This document shows, piece by piece, positions 12,736 through 23,756 of a stretch of DNA of 64,000 bases (within the stretch, counting starts at the first letter, position 1; each line of letters begins with the position of its first letter). A program made the position numbers and the translations under genes. The notes under the pieces were generated by a model, which was not told the origin of the DNA, made no database searches, and saw nothing but the letters and a program-made list of their open reading frames with translations. Source of the DNA: Salvia splendens (taxonomy: Eukaryota > Streptophyta > Magnoliopsida > Lamiales > Lamiaceae); assembly GCF_004379255.2 (NCBI RefSeq), contig NC_056037.1:34941012-35005011 (forward strand), given 5' to 3'.

Positions 12736-12966
12736 CTCCCTCCGTCCCTCTGTAGCTGAGTCGTATTCTTTTTTGGATTGTCCCACTGTAGCTGAGTCAT
12801 TTCTTTTTTAGCCAAAAGTACTTTACTCTCTCTCACTTTATTCTCTCTTCATCTCTCTACCTTTTTCCTTTCTACTTTATTCTCTTTTTACTTAACTCAT
12901 TTAAAATAATTTTTTTAAAATTCCGTGCGGAAAAGAAATGCCTCTACTACAAAGGGACAGATGGAG
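12736..12966. mobile_element. Stowaway-like MITE
   Basis: The ends CTCCCTCCGTCCC and GGGACAGATGGAG are inverted repeats flanked by TA. It is non-coding and pyrimidine-rich inside, like the copy at the start of the window. Confidence 0.78.
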
Positions 12967-14028
12967 TATCACATACCAATTCCATATTGTTAAGTGATAT
13001 ACATTTACTCGAGGTTGTTTGCTAACACTCCTTCAATATAAAAAAAAAACGTGCACACTTAATTATTTTAGATGTTCCACAAAATAGAACACATGACTTC
13101 TTCTTTTTCTATACATATTTTCTTTATTCTCTATCCTCAATTTATACATATATTTTCAAAAATAAATTATGAACTGTCATTGTTTATATTGACTAACAAA
13201 ATAACAACAAAGTGAGGCTATTTTTTCACTCACAAAACACATAGTATTACCAAATTTATGTTAAAATTAATGTCACGCCAAATCGTGCTTTATTTTCTGA
13301 GAATAATATTTTAGACAATCTTGATCTAGTCACCTGATTTTGATGAAATTGGTTCAAACGAAGACAATTCACAATTTCTTTGGAAAAAAGAAGACCAATT
13401 TCCGATTTCAAAAGAAAAACTAAAATTATAAATTAGAATACGAATTAATTAGACTTTTGGCTATGATCTAATAACTAATCCCTCCAGAATTAGGGGGTAA
13501 TATATATTCTTGTTCGATAATTTTCCACCGTCACCAACAATCAATTACCTCAAAAAGATTGGTTAAGTCTCTTTACAGCTATTATTATGGTAGCATTAAT
13601 GTGAATGACGATGGAAAATTGAAATTCAACCGACTTTGGATAAGAAGTCAAACATCATGAAATGAATATAGAAATATGAGGCAAGAGAGATTTAAATGTC
13701 ATATCAGTTACATTATTTTCTAAAGTAAAGTTTAGTCGTACTCGTACGTGTTTCCTTAATTATGGTACACGAAAATTTGAGCTACAAAGAATAATGGAGT
13801 GAAAAGAAAGCATCTATCAACTTAAATTAAAGTAGAAGGATTAAATACTGAAAAGTCAAGATTCGTGTGGTCAAACATGAGTTATTTTCACACAAACCAT
13901 TTCACACTTGTATTATTGTTTCGTTACTTAGCGTTGGAGAATTTGAATTATTATAAATATAGCAAATACATATCCACAATACATGTAGCTACAATTGACT
14001 TAACACCAAAACTAGGTTTCTCAGGATG
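12967..14028. other. AT-rich intergenic DNA
   Basis: No gene, RNA gene or bounded element is recognised here. Confidence 0.5.
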
Positions 14029-14702
14029 CACCATTAACTATTCCCTTCGTCTCATTCAAGATGTCTACTTTCTATATTTGAAATTAAATATCCCTCTCTA
14101 ATTGCCTTATTAAAATATTCAATTACTTTTTACGGTCTACTTTTTCACCAACAATTCCACCTAAAACTCCGTGCCTCTCAAAAATGTGGCCATCCTAATA
14201 GGACGGAGGGAGTATTAAGGATGTTCTTTAAAGCATATTATATTTGGATGTAGAATCTCTAGTAACTTTTGGCATGATATCATATTTCCAGTCTTGGCTG
14301 GGTACTACGATCCATTTCTCATGTTCAACAACAAGTTATGAATTTCTATTTTTTATAATATCATAGAGTATGTATGTATTCCATCTATTACTACCACACT
14401 ATCATATTTGACGATTGGTGCAGTTTATAGAACTGGTTTGATTTTTGTTTGTATCTGTGATTTTTTTCATATCTTACTTATTATATATTTTTTTTTGCGT
14501 ACTCTTTAACTCTACTTGTTAGTGATCACTTTATCTGTTTGAATAGATGATGCCTAATATATTTAGCTCAAGTATGTTTGATAGGCAACGCTCGATATAT
14601 GATGTTCGCATTTTATGCTTGAGTAGGCAATACTCAATAATTATTTTGAAATTGGATTTTTTTTTGTTCAGAGTTAGTTACGTTAAAATCAATGCATCTT
14701 TA

Positions 14703-15070
14703 ATCCAAGCCCCTTAGCCCAAGTGGTAGAGGGGCAAGGATACCGCACCATCCTAGAGGTCACGAGTTCGACCCCTGAGAGGCCCAACTTGGGGATTAAT
14801 TTCTCTTGGGGGTGATGAGTTCACTGGCCTAGACCCAGGAGCTGGGGGAGATAGGTTAACTGGTCAGGCCCACGCTTGGGAAGATAAGTTAACTGGTCTG
14901 GACCCGTCTAGGGGGAGGTAGGTGGGCCCGTTGGCCCCCTCCAAGACAACGAAGCGCGGCTCGGTGGTAAGACGCTTCACCTCAGACTGTTAGGCCGGGG
15001 GTCCGAGTCACTTCGGGGGATAGATGAGGAACCATCGTTGATCCTCCTTTAAAAAAGAAAAATAAAAATA
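14703..15070 (+). mobile_element. tRNA-derived SINE, apparently dimeric
   Basis: An 18-base direct repeat (AAAATCAATGCATCTTTA) flanks the element at 14685-14702 and 15071-15088. The head contains an A-box-like TAGCCCAAGTGG and a B-box-like GAGTTCGACCCC, the internal RNA polymerase III promoter of tRNA-derived SINEs. A second tRNA-like module follows at about 14950-15015 (GGCTCGGTGGTAAGACGC, then GGTCCGAGTCA). The 3' end is A-rich. The related duplicate copy at about 17000 has the uninterrupted target, confirming insertion. Confidence 0.88.
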
Positions 15071-15185
15071 AAAATCAATGCATCTTTAGCTAGTGCATAT
15101 CTTACCAACAACATTTCTATCTTTGGTAATAAGAACTAACTACCAAATAGATAATATCTAGTGTTAATGATCGAGATATCACAAT

Positions 15186-15724
15186 TGTTAGTGTATTGAG
15201 CTGATCAAGATCAAAGCATAAGCTTAGGTGCGCTGCAGACTACGGTGGAGATGCAGCTTGATCAAGGAGAAAAGGAGATAGCTTGATCAAGGAGAAAGCA
15301 TTTCCAGAAACTAGCCGTTATGCACAAACCGAAAGTGACAGATAGGTTAAGCGGTTGTAACAGAATTCGGGAAAAGGCTAGCGGTTGAGCTGAATTGATC
15401 GAGCCCAACTTCCTATAAGTAGCGACGATACTTCCACTCATCCAGCAGAGGAAGAAAAAGAAGAACAATAGAATTCAAGAGAGATCAAGTGTAGAAGAAC
15501 GTTTTTCAACTGTGCATTTGTGCTCTCGAAGCAGGGTCGACTTCGAACGAGTTGAGAGCGTTGTCACTTGTAAATTTCTGAGAGAATAGAGTGTTCTTGT
15601 AAATCTTCTTTGAGTGATCAATAAACACATACACTAGTTTTCTGCCCGTGGACGTAGGCCTAGAGCCGAACCACGTAATCGCTATGTCCTTTTCTTTTCC
15701 TGTTGCGGTTCATTCAATCGATCA
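15186..15724 (+). mobile_element. LTR-like insertion in copy 1 of the duplication
   Basis: This roughly 540-base segment is absent from the other duplicate. It starts TGTTAGTGTATTGAGC and ends near TCGATCA. It contains leader-like sequence and a CTTGTAAATCTTC... GATCAATAAAC stretch resembling an LTR R/U5 region. No target duplication is clear and the second copy differs at the junction, so a solo LTR is only a reasonable guess. Confidence 0.4.
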
Positions 15725-16265
15725 ATTCGAAACCCTTGATTTCATTATCTCATAGTTTGAGAAGTGGGTTAATTGTTTTATTTTTAGGATCTGCACCATT
15801 AACTATTCCCTTCGTCTCATTCAAAATGTCCACTTTCTATATTTGAAATTAAATATCTCTCTCTTATCTCCTCATTAAAATATTCAATTACTTTTTACAC
15901 TCTACTTTTTCACAAACAATTCCACCTAAAACTCCGTGCCACTCAAGATTGTGGCCATCTTGAATAGGACGGAGAGTATTAAGGATGTTCTTTAAAGCAC
16001 AATATATTTGGATGTAGAATCTCTAGTAACTTTTGGCGATTGTCTGATTGAATTTCTATTTTTTATAATATCATAGAGTATGTATGTATTCCATCTATTA
16101 CTACCACACTATCATATTTGACGATTGGTGCAGTTTATAGAACTGGTTTGATTTTTGTTTGTATTTGTGATTTTTTTTCATATCTTACTTATTAAAATTT
16201 TTTTGCGTACTTTTTAACTCTACTTGTTAGTGACCACTTTATCTGTTTGAATAGATGATGCCTAA

Positions 16266-16857
16266 GAGCATGAATAACGCAAGGGGCCGGGCTGGGCCGC
16301 ATCTCGCGAGTCCCGGCCCGTCCCAAGCGTTGGAGGAGGTGGAGTCACGGCCCAGGCCGGTCCCGGGGCCGCATTTGCGGCTCGGTGACGATCCCGCGTC
16401 CCGGCCTGGGCCGGCGTTGGAGCTTCCGGGGCAAGGAGGTTCGGGGCCGCAATTTCTGAATTTTTACATTTTGGAAGAGGAAGAAGAGGGAGGGGGAGAG
16501 GAAGAAGGAGGAAGAGAGGGAGAGGGGCGACGTGGGCAGATTTGCATTTTTTATTTTTTATTTTTGCATTTTTTTAATATTCTAATTTTTTTTTATATTT
16601 TTTAGGTTATAATTTATTGTATTTGTATTAAAAATGAAATTCTCACGTTATAAATGAAATTTTTCGTGTTATAAATTTCCGGCGTTTTTTATTTTACGTG
16701 TAAAATAGGTTGAAGTTGTGAATAATGTCATTTATTAGTTGCGGCCCGGGTTGTGGCCTGCAGGGTTAGAGCAGTTGGGGCCTGGGCCGCAACTGTAAAG
16801 GAATGATGACGTGAAGGGGACTTGAGGCCGGAAATGGGGACGGGGTTATTCATGCCC
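16266..16857. mobile_element. Harbinger-type MITE, GC-rich
   Basis: Ends GAGCATGAATAACGC and GGTTATTCATGCCC form inverted repeats, with TAA on each side. The equivalent place in the first duplicate (near 14553) reads GATGCCTAATATATTTAG without interruption, giving the empty site. The ends are rich in GGGCCGG-type repeats. An open frame at 16255-16605 is low-complexity and not a gene. Confidence 0.9.
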
Positions 16858-17236
16858 TAATATATTTAGTTCAAATATGTTTGATAGGCAACGCTCGATA
16901 CATGTTGTTCGCATTTTATGCTTGAGTAGGCGATACTTAATAATTATTTTGAAATTGGAAATTTTTTTGTTCAGAGTTAGTTACGTTAAAATCAATGCAT
17001 CTTTAGCTAGTGCATACATTACCAGATCTTACCAACAACATTTCTATCTTTGGTAATAAGAACTACCTATCAAATAGATAATATCTAGTGTTAATGATCG
17101 AGATATCACAATATTCTCCATGACAGCTCAGCATCACATAGATTTTTATAAAATTCGAAACCCTTGATTTCATTATCTCATAGTTTGAGAAGTGGGTTAA
17201 TTATTTTATTTTTAGGACTTTCACTGGAGTTTCTTC

Positions 17237-17538
17237 CACTACAAAAAATGCGCCATTTAGTGACGGAATTGTCCGTCACTAATCAGCGAAATTTAGGCAC
17301 TCACCAGATTTAGTGACAAGATTAAGTATTGACGGTTCCGTCATTAAAAATCTTGTCACTACAAAATATTAGTGACGGATACGTTCGTCACTAAAGTTAC
17401 AATGGCAGAAATCTAAGGCGGCTGCCGTTGTAAGTTCGGATTAGTGACTGATGATTTTCAGTCATATATCTGTCACTAATTCTTGAAATTTCCACTGCCG
17501 TCACTAATTTCGTCATTAATTAGAACTTTTTTTTAGTG
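17237..17538. mobile_element. CACTA-type MITE
   Basis: Begins CACTACAAAAAATGCGCC and ends TTTTTTTTAGTG, the CACTA terminal signature. The interior has repeated GTGACGG / CCGTCAC motifs in both orientations, typical subterminal repeats. The flanking triplets (TTC and TTA) match at two of three bases. Confidence 0.75.
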
Positions 17539-18630
17539 TTAGCCGAAATTAAAATCCCAAAGTTAAGACTCATGATTGGCATTTTTAGGGTAAATAGTGT
17601 TTGCATAGGTGACATTAGTTACATTCTTTTTCCAAAAATATAATTTGATATTTATATTGTTGTTATAAATAGTACTACTAATAAGTTGAAGGGAAACTTT
17701 TCGGCACGGAGTTTTAAAAAAGGATGTTGAGTGTGTTAAATAAATAGATAAAAAAGTAAGAGAGGAAAAAAAATAGAGAGGATAAAGTAAAAAATGAATA
17801 AAGTAAAAGAGAGTAAAGTAAGAAAGAGAAAAATGTTACTATACATAGAAATGACTCAACTATGAGGGAACTTCCTGAAATGAAAAAATAAATCAACTAT
17901 AAGAGAACGGAGGGAGTACCTTCTTATCATATATTTATATTTTTATTTGCAAGTATAGTACCATCCCTTTCAATATATGCTAATAAACACATTGAAAAGT
18001 TCCGAGCTAAAAGACAATTCTACTACAAGGCCTTGAATGTTTTGAATAGGCCCAATTAATCCATCAGGAAATAAAGATATTTATTCAATAGAGGCATAGA
18101 ACGTCTTAACTTTTATGCAATTGCAATCTTCAACCAATTACCTTATTGACAAACCTATTTTCAATAAATATAACATTAACTATTAATTTAATTTCAATTA
18201 TTCACACCACTCAAATTCAAACAAAATTAAAAAAATAATTATTTCTATTTATTTATTTATTTATTATTTTATATTTTCAATCATATCAATATTTTTATTT
18301 AAATTATACTACAATGAAATGTGATGTATTGACTGCAATTTAAAAAAACTTTTTGTGTCAGTGAAATTGCTTGCACGGTTCAAAAACGCAAAATTTGGGC
18401 TTTTTATTTGACCTAAAATGGTCTTGAAGACCAATCTTTATCGATTCGGATTCTTTATTATCTTATACTCCTAATATGAAACTTTATTCTCATATTGATG
18501 GATTTAATGATATAAAGATTTATGATTTAGAATCTATATAAAGAAAATATAAAAACTTTTAGAAATATATAAGACATTAAGCCGAAGAATAATCACATAT
18601 CCTTGATCAATGGTTGACGTTAATTCATCA
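17539..18630. other. AT-rich intergenic DNA with a Stowaway-like remnant
   Basis: A degenerate Stowaway-like repeat lies at about 17705-17918 (CGGCACGGAG on the left, AACGGAGGGAGTA on the right). The rest is AT-rich without a supported gene. Confidence 0.5.
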
Positions 18631-18633
18631 TAA

Positions 18634-20252
18634 GAGCATCCACAATAGCGCCTAGCGCACCGCCTAGCCGAGCGCCGGCGCTAGGCGGTGCGCTAGGCGA
18701 TCTATTGCAGCCGCCTAGCGGATTTCGCGAAAAAAAACCGCCTAGCGCTCGGAGGTTCCGCGGCGCTAGGCGGTGCGCTAGGCGATCCGCTAGGCGCTAT
18801 TGCAGCATCCGGATCGCCTAGCGCACCGCCTAGCGCGAATTTTTAAATTTTTTTTTTCCGAAACACTATATATACGCGACTTTCCCGTCATTTTCATTCG
18901 CACCACTTGTATTAACGAGTACTCTCTCTATCTAAATTTCTGTACAAGATTAATAACGGTAAATGGATCTCAACAACGAGCCTACTTCAGGGAGTAGCGG
19001 ATCTCAAACTCCCCCGATCCCCGTGGGAGGTGGATGGAGTCAGATGCACCCATACTACAACATGTACCCGTGGCAGCAGATGATGCCCGGGATACCAGCG
19101 GGGGGAAAGTCCGCCGGGGGCGTTTCCGGCGATGTCGGGGTAGGCACCCAGTGTCCAGATGCCGGGGTGGGCACCCGGGATGCAGATGATGCCCGGGGGG
19201 GTACCGACGACGCAGGGGACGCCCGCGACACAGGGGACGCCGGGGGACGTCTATCGCCCCTGTTTTGATTTTTCGACTGGTTCGTCGCACACATCGACGC
19301 CAACGGAGGCTGCGCCTCCGGCCAAGTTTGACACTTTCTCCTTCGATGACTTGGGGATAGATCTTTCCGGTGTTCCGGATGCTCCCGTTCAAACGGGGGG
19401 CGCAGGGCGGGGTCGGGGCGCCCCAAAGAAGAAAGGCAAGGGGAAAAGGGTCGGCGAGTCCTCGCAGCCGGGTGAGGACGACAACGCGGTACGGAGGAGG
19501 TGGACGGACGCGGAGAACGTCGCGCTGTCCAAGGCGTGGGTGAGTGTTTGCGACGATCCTCTCGTTTCGAACAACCAGAGGATCGTCAACTTGTGGGGCA
19601 AGATAGCACCAGCCTACCAGAGGTTTTACCCGGAGGGGAGGCCACGCAATGGGGAGGATTGCCGGAAGGGGTGGGACCGAATCAGGGGTGCGGTCTCCCG
19701 ATTTTTGGGCTTGTACACCAACGCCCTCCGCATGATGAGCAGTGGCCAAACGGAGGACGACTGCAGGAGGATAGCGGAGAAAGCCTTCCCCCTGAAGGGG
19801 GTGTACAAGGAATTCACCTACTGGAACTGCTATCTTGTGCTGAACGACTCCGAGAAGTTCCGAGTAGGTGTCGACTCTGGCTGGCCGAAGAAGCAACGGT
19901 TGAACTATTCCGGTGATTTCAGCGGCAGTAGCGGTGGTTCCCACGACCTCCCAGAGACGGCCCAGGAGGTCCCGACCCCTCGTTCGTTTGCTCGCCGTAC
20001 TCGCCCGGTTGGGCACAGGAGGGCTCAACGGGAGGCGATGGGGGTCGCCGGGGGTTCACAGGAGGTCCAGTCGGCATCCCCCCTTGGCCAATCCACAGCG
20101 GATCTCAAATTCTTCGCGCGTCAACAAACGCGCGCTCAGATGGTCAAGACGATGGCCGAATGGCGGGCGACGGTGGACCCCGTGGAGAAGAGTTTGCTTC
20201 AAACATTGCTCCTGAGCATGCAGGAGGATTTGGAGGCGGCACGGAGGGAGAC

Positions 20253-20283
<31 letters not shown>

Positions 20284-20648
20284 GATGGTGGCGACAGCGA
20301 CGGAGGCGGCGACGACGGAGACGAGGAGTGAATTGACACTCCTTTTTATTATTGTATTTTTTTTAAAATTAATGTATTTTTTTAAAATATTGTACTTTTT
20401 TAAATTTTAATATTATTATTAAACTTTTCCCGTATATGTCTCGTAAATTAAATTTCGTATATTGTGTGATTATTAATTATTTCATTTCATTTTTTAAATT
20501 AATAGTGATGTGGATATTATGTAGCTAGGCTATGGCTGGACTATTGCTTGGCTATTTGCTTGTTTTGATGATGTGGCAGTAGGATTTTTAGTGCTGATGA
20601 TGTGGCAGTGGCTAAGCTATAGCTGGGCTATTACTATTGTGGATGGCC
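18634..20648 (+). mobile_element. PIF/Harbinger element carrying only ORF1
   Basis: Ends GAGCATCCACAATAG and CTATTGTGGATGGCC are inverted repeats. TAA occurs on both sides (18631-18633, 20649-20651). The left subterminal region has many inverted copies of CGCCTAGCGC and GCGCTAGGCG. The element encodes a Myb/SANT-like ORF1 but no DDE transposase, so it would depend on transposase supplied elsewhere. Confidence 0.9.
18963..20331 (+). pseudogene. Harbinger ORF1, Myb/SANT-like DNA-binding protein, one frameshift
   Basis: The expected N-terminus starts at 18963 (MDLNNEPTSGSSGSQTPP, then a Pro/Met-rich stretch). The frame is lost between about 19100 and 19160, and the rest is open in another frame to the stop at 20331. 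The larger part (from 19159) has a Lys-rich nuclear-targeting-like patch (GAPKKKGKGKR), a Myb/SANT-like trihelix segment (RRRWTDAENVALSKAW ... NLWGKIAPAYQRF), the FTYWNCYLVLNDSEKF motif and an acidic Gly/Asp-rich tail. In PIF/Harbinger elements ORF1 binds terminal repeats and helps bring the transposase into the nucleus. That role is known for the family, not shown here. The frameshift removes only the low-complexity N-terminus, so a shorter protein could still be made. Confidence 0.85.
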
Positions 20649-20923
20649 TAAAGGAGAAATTAGATATTCACAAAATAAATGGGAATGTACCAATATTAGT
20701 GGGAATGGATTTTGAAGGATACAACACCGGTCTCGTACGTAGACTTTGGTCCCATCGAGAAATTGACTAAATCAAAATAGTATGCCGTGTGCATTCGCCA
20801 TCCATGAAAGTTCAGTTTTCAAAATACAAGAGTAGACTTCTGATCATCATCATAAATGGAAGTTTGACTTATAAGTAATTAATACTGCAATACTTTTAGG
20901 CATGTTAACTTATTTAAATATTA

Positions 20924-21945
20924 GAACATCCACAACCGTGCTCTTGCCAGCGGCACGGTTGTGAGCCCGGGGGATACTATTCATGCCTGCTCTCTGGCAA
21001 GAGCACAACACCCACAACTGTGCTCTTCCGCAAGGACGAGCACAATTAATTTAAAATTCAATTAAACAATAACATTTCCATAATATTAAAATTCATTTAA
21101 AAACCACAATAAATATTACAAATGACAAATAAAATTAAACATTACATAATTAAAATCCTAAAAATGAAAAATTACATAATTAAAATCTTAAAAATTAAAA
21201 ATTACATAATTAAAATCTTAAAAATTAAAAAAACCACTACTCGTTGCCGAATTTCGCCCACATGTGGTTGATTAGGTCTTCTTGTAGTTGATTGTGGATT
21301 CGAGTATCGCGCATTGTGTGTCTTGTCTCGATCTTCTGGCCAACCGTCGTATGCTCGCCTCGGCGTGGGGGAGACCTCGCTGTTGAGCTTCCGGCTTCGT
21401 CCTCGTCGTAGAAGCTAGCCGCCCTCGGCCCTTCGTCTGCTATAATCATGTTGTTCGTAGTATTCTTGTTCTTCGCGCTCCGCTTCCGCCATGAGATGAG
21501 TGAAATCCATTTGATGTTTTGAGTGAAGGTTGAATGTGTTGATAGTTTGTATAAGAATTATGAATGAGAGATGAATTGATGTGATAAATGAGTGATGAAT
21601 GTGTGTATTTATAGATGATTTTGGGAAAAAAAATAAAAAAAATAAAAAAAAATAAAAAAAATTCAGAATAAACGGGAAAAACGGCCATATTTTTGGGATT
21701 TGGAAAATATATATTTTTTATTTTTTAGCATTATTTATAATTAAATACCGATTTAAAAAAAAAGTTTGAATGCAACGGCTACGCCGTTGACCAATCCCGT
21801 GCCGCCACGTGTGTGTCCGCTGGCACGGACGTGCTCGATACATCGAGCAGCGCCGTGCCAGCGGCGCGAGCGCAGCGGCGGCGGATGGCGTCCGTGCCAG
21901 CGGCGCGGACGGCGATGGCGACGGACGCCACCGCTGCGCATGCTC
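20924..21945 (-). mobile_element. Internally deleted PIF/Harbinger element
   Basis: Ends GAACATCCACAACCG and CCGCTGCGCATGCTC are inverted repeats, with TTA on both sides. The interior keeps only the two extremities of a transposase gene. The equivalent site in copy B (near 29485) is uninterrupted, so the insertion followed the duplication. Confidence 0.88.
21237..21510 (-). pseudogene. Harbinger transposase reduced to fused N- and C-terminal ends
   Basis: The start at 21510 (MDFTHLMAEAEREEQ) resembles the N-terminal region of such transposases. It runs directly into MIIADEGPRAASF and ends NQLQEDLINHMWAKFGNE, which is the extreme C-terminus, also seen in the pseudogene at 4385-5635. The entire catalytic core is missing. 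The junction lies near CAACATGATT at about 21447. It cannot be catalytically active. Confidence 0.82.
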
Positions 21946-22269
21946 TTAGTACTTGTTTTTAAAAGTATTTGTCTTAAACAATAACAATTATATTGTTTAA
22001 AAAGTATTCCATCCCTCCACTAAAAATAGTCATATTAATGAACAATATAAATTTTAATACGTCAAATATTAAAATATAGAGTGTGAAAGAGAAAAAAGAA
22101 CTAAAGTAGTAGTATTAGTTAAAAATGAGACTCTAAGTTATTAGTAATAATGATGCGGTGAGACCGTGAGGATAACAAGTGGTGGGCCAAAGTATAATTT
22201 GAAAATAAGTAAATGTATATATATATATATGGGTAATAAATTATGAAAAAAATTCAATAAATCGAAAGA

Positions 22270-22445
22270 GACATATTTTGATGGACAAATCAAAATGAAA
22301 GCAATAAGATTATTTTTCGTGGCGGGAAGAGTATGAAAGCAATAAGATTGTGAAAAGATTATTTTTGGTGGACGAACCAAAATAAAAGCAATAACACTGT
22401 GAAAAAAGATTATATTTGGTGGCTGGAAGAGTATGACTCTAGCAT
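22270..22445. repeat. Short local tandem repeat
   Basis: Imperfect copies of AAAGCAATAAGATTnTGAAAAGATT followed by TTTGGTGGnnGGAAGAGTATG occur about three times downstream of the phytocyanin gene in copy A. It is non-coding. Confidence 0.55.
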
Positions 22446-22651
22446 GAAATAATTCCGATGAACTATGGAATTAATAGTACTAGTATATAAACGACTTTAT
22501 AGCTCTCAGAACAAAAAAATGATACAAAATGTAGCAAGATTAGTTCATAACCAATCAAGATGAATTCAATCCAATACACAATAGAGAATATAAAATATCC
22601 AAACAAAAAACACTAGAGCAAGAAAAATTAGGAAAATGAAGATAAAAATGT

Positions 22652-23363
22652 TTAGAAAATGAAGGCTAAGGCAGCAGAAGCTATAACAAAGAAGAAGCTG
22701 GTAGTTAGAGAAACAGAGGCAGAATTAGGACGTGGTGGTGGTGGAATACGTCCAGACTGTCCAGTTGGCGGTGGCGCTCCCCCTGGCCTTGGGGTTTCAG
22801 CGTCGGGCGTTGGCGCACATGCATCCGGCTGGGGAGTGGTGGGTGTGGCTGGGGGAGGGGTGGTCACGGGCGGAGTGGGACCACCGGTGGATGATGAGAC
22901 TACTGTGATGTTTAGTTTCTGTCCCGCTTCGCAGTGTCTGCCTATGCTGCAGATGTAGTAGCGCTCTCCGGCCATGTCAAGGGTGATATTGGCCGGTCCG
23001 GTGGTGATGATGTTGCCAATGGCATTGTCGTCGCTGCAATCATCGTACGAGGCTTTGGGCACTTGGACTACGTCGTGCTCGTTAGTCATAAAGTTGAACA
23101 CTGTTGGCAAGTAAAACACAATCAGTATATATCTCCTTAAAAAAGAACTGAAACAACTATATAAGTCTCGTGGACGTACCTAGGATATCACCAACCATGA
23201 ATGTTTTGCCAGAAGCCCAATTGGAGTAAGAGACAGAAGCACTTGTGGGAATTCTCCATCCCATGTTGTCTCCAACTGTATGCACAGTTTGTGCTGCTGC
23301 AAAGTTAACAACAACTAGGCCAAAAAGAGCACAATATATCATGAAAATTGAGACTCTCTCCAT
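22652..23363 (-). CDS. Stellacyanin-type phytocyanin, GPI-anchored (copy A)
   Basis: Two exons (23363-23180 and 23100-22652) join in phase to give 210 residues. I chose the ATG at 23363 because MERVSIFMIYCALFGLVVV gives a clean signal peptide, cut near AAA|QTV. The plastocyanin-like domain follows. Copper ligands are His70 (TNEHDVVQV), Cys112, His117 and Gln122 (YYICSIGRHCEAGQKLNITV). Gln in the axial position marks a stellacyanin-type rather than a Met-type site. Cys83 and Cys118 would form the conserved disulfide. A Pro/Thr/Ser-rich linker and a hydrophobic end (SLTTSFFFVIASAALAFIF) predict a GPI anchor, so it should be a cell-surface electron-transfer or cell-wall-associated protein. A TATA box (TATATATA) lies about 65-70 bases upstream. 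It is nearly identical to the copy at 31930-32641. Confidence 0.93.
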
Positions 23364-23756
23364 TTTCAAAACTATATGATGAGATATGGTTATAGTGGTT
23401 TGCAAAATGTTTATTGAGAGAGGGGTATATATAGTGCAATATTTTGGAAATAATCATGAAGTTGCATAAGAGGGAATTGAATTGGCTCAACCCAATCAAT
23501 GTCCACTCTGGCTTGTAGAATAAATCGGACGTCTACTTGTTAATATTTGAACTTTCCACCATTGGAATATATCAACTAATTTGTGCATTTATATTGAGCC
23601 CAGGACTAATTCCATTTAACTAATTTAGTTTGATAATATAAAATGAGTTATATTGTTATACTGTGGTAGAAATGTGAATCGGGCAAACTCTAATCAATGC
23701 GAGCTATTTTAAATGGTTCGATCTGATTCGACCCCATTGATATTTTTCCGGGTTTA

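Larger units (their letters stand above)
14029..17219. repeat. Tandem segmental duplication (two diverged copies)
   Basis: Copy 1 (about 14029-15789) and copy 2 (about 15793-17219) align along their length. Both start GCACCATTAACTATTCCC, share the CTAGTAACTTTTGGC and GTGCAGTTTATAGAACTGG segments, and end with GAGAAGTGGGTTAATT and TTTATTTTTAGGA. Each begins with a degenerate Stowaway MITE (14038-14212 and 15803-15976). Copy 1 has a SINE and an LTR-like insertion that copy 2 lacks. Copy 2 has a Harbinger MITE that copy 1 lacks. Confidence 0.85.

Noticed and set aside
14941..15020. Second possible tRNA gene
   Set aside because: It has A- and B-box-like sequences but no full cloverleaf or anticodon arm, and it sits inside the SINE, so it is a SINE module.
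16255..16605. 116-residue Pro/Gly-rich open frame
   Set aside because: It starts before the MITE's left end and runs through its GC-rich subterminal repeats, so it is not a gene.
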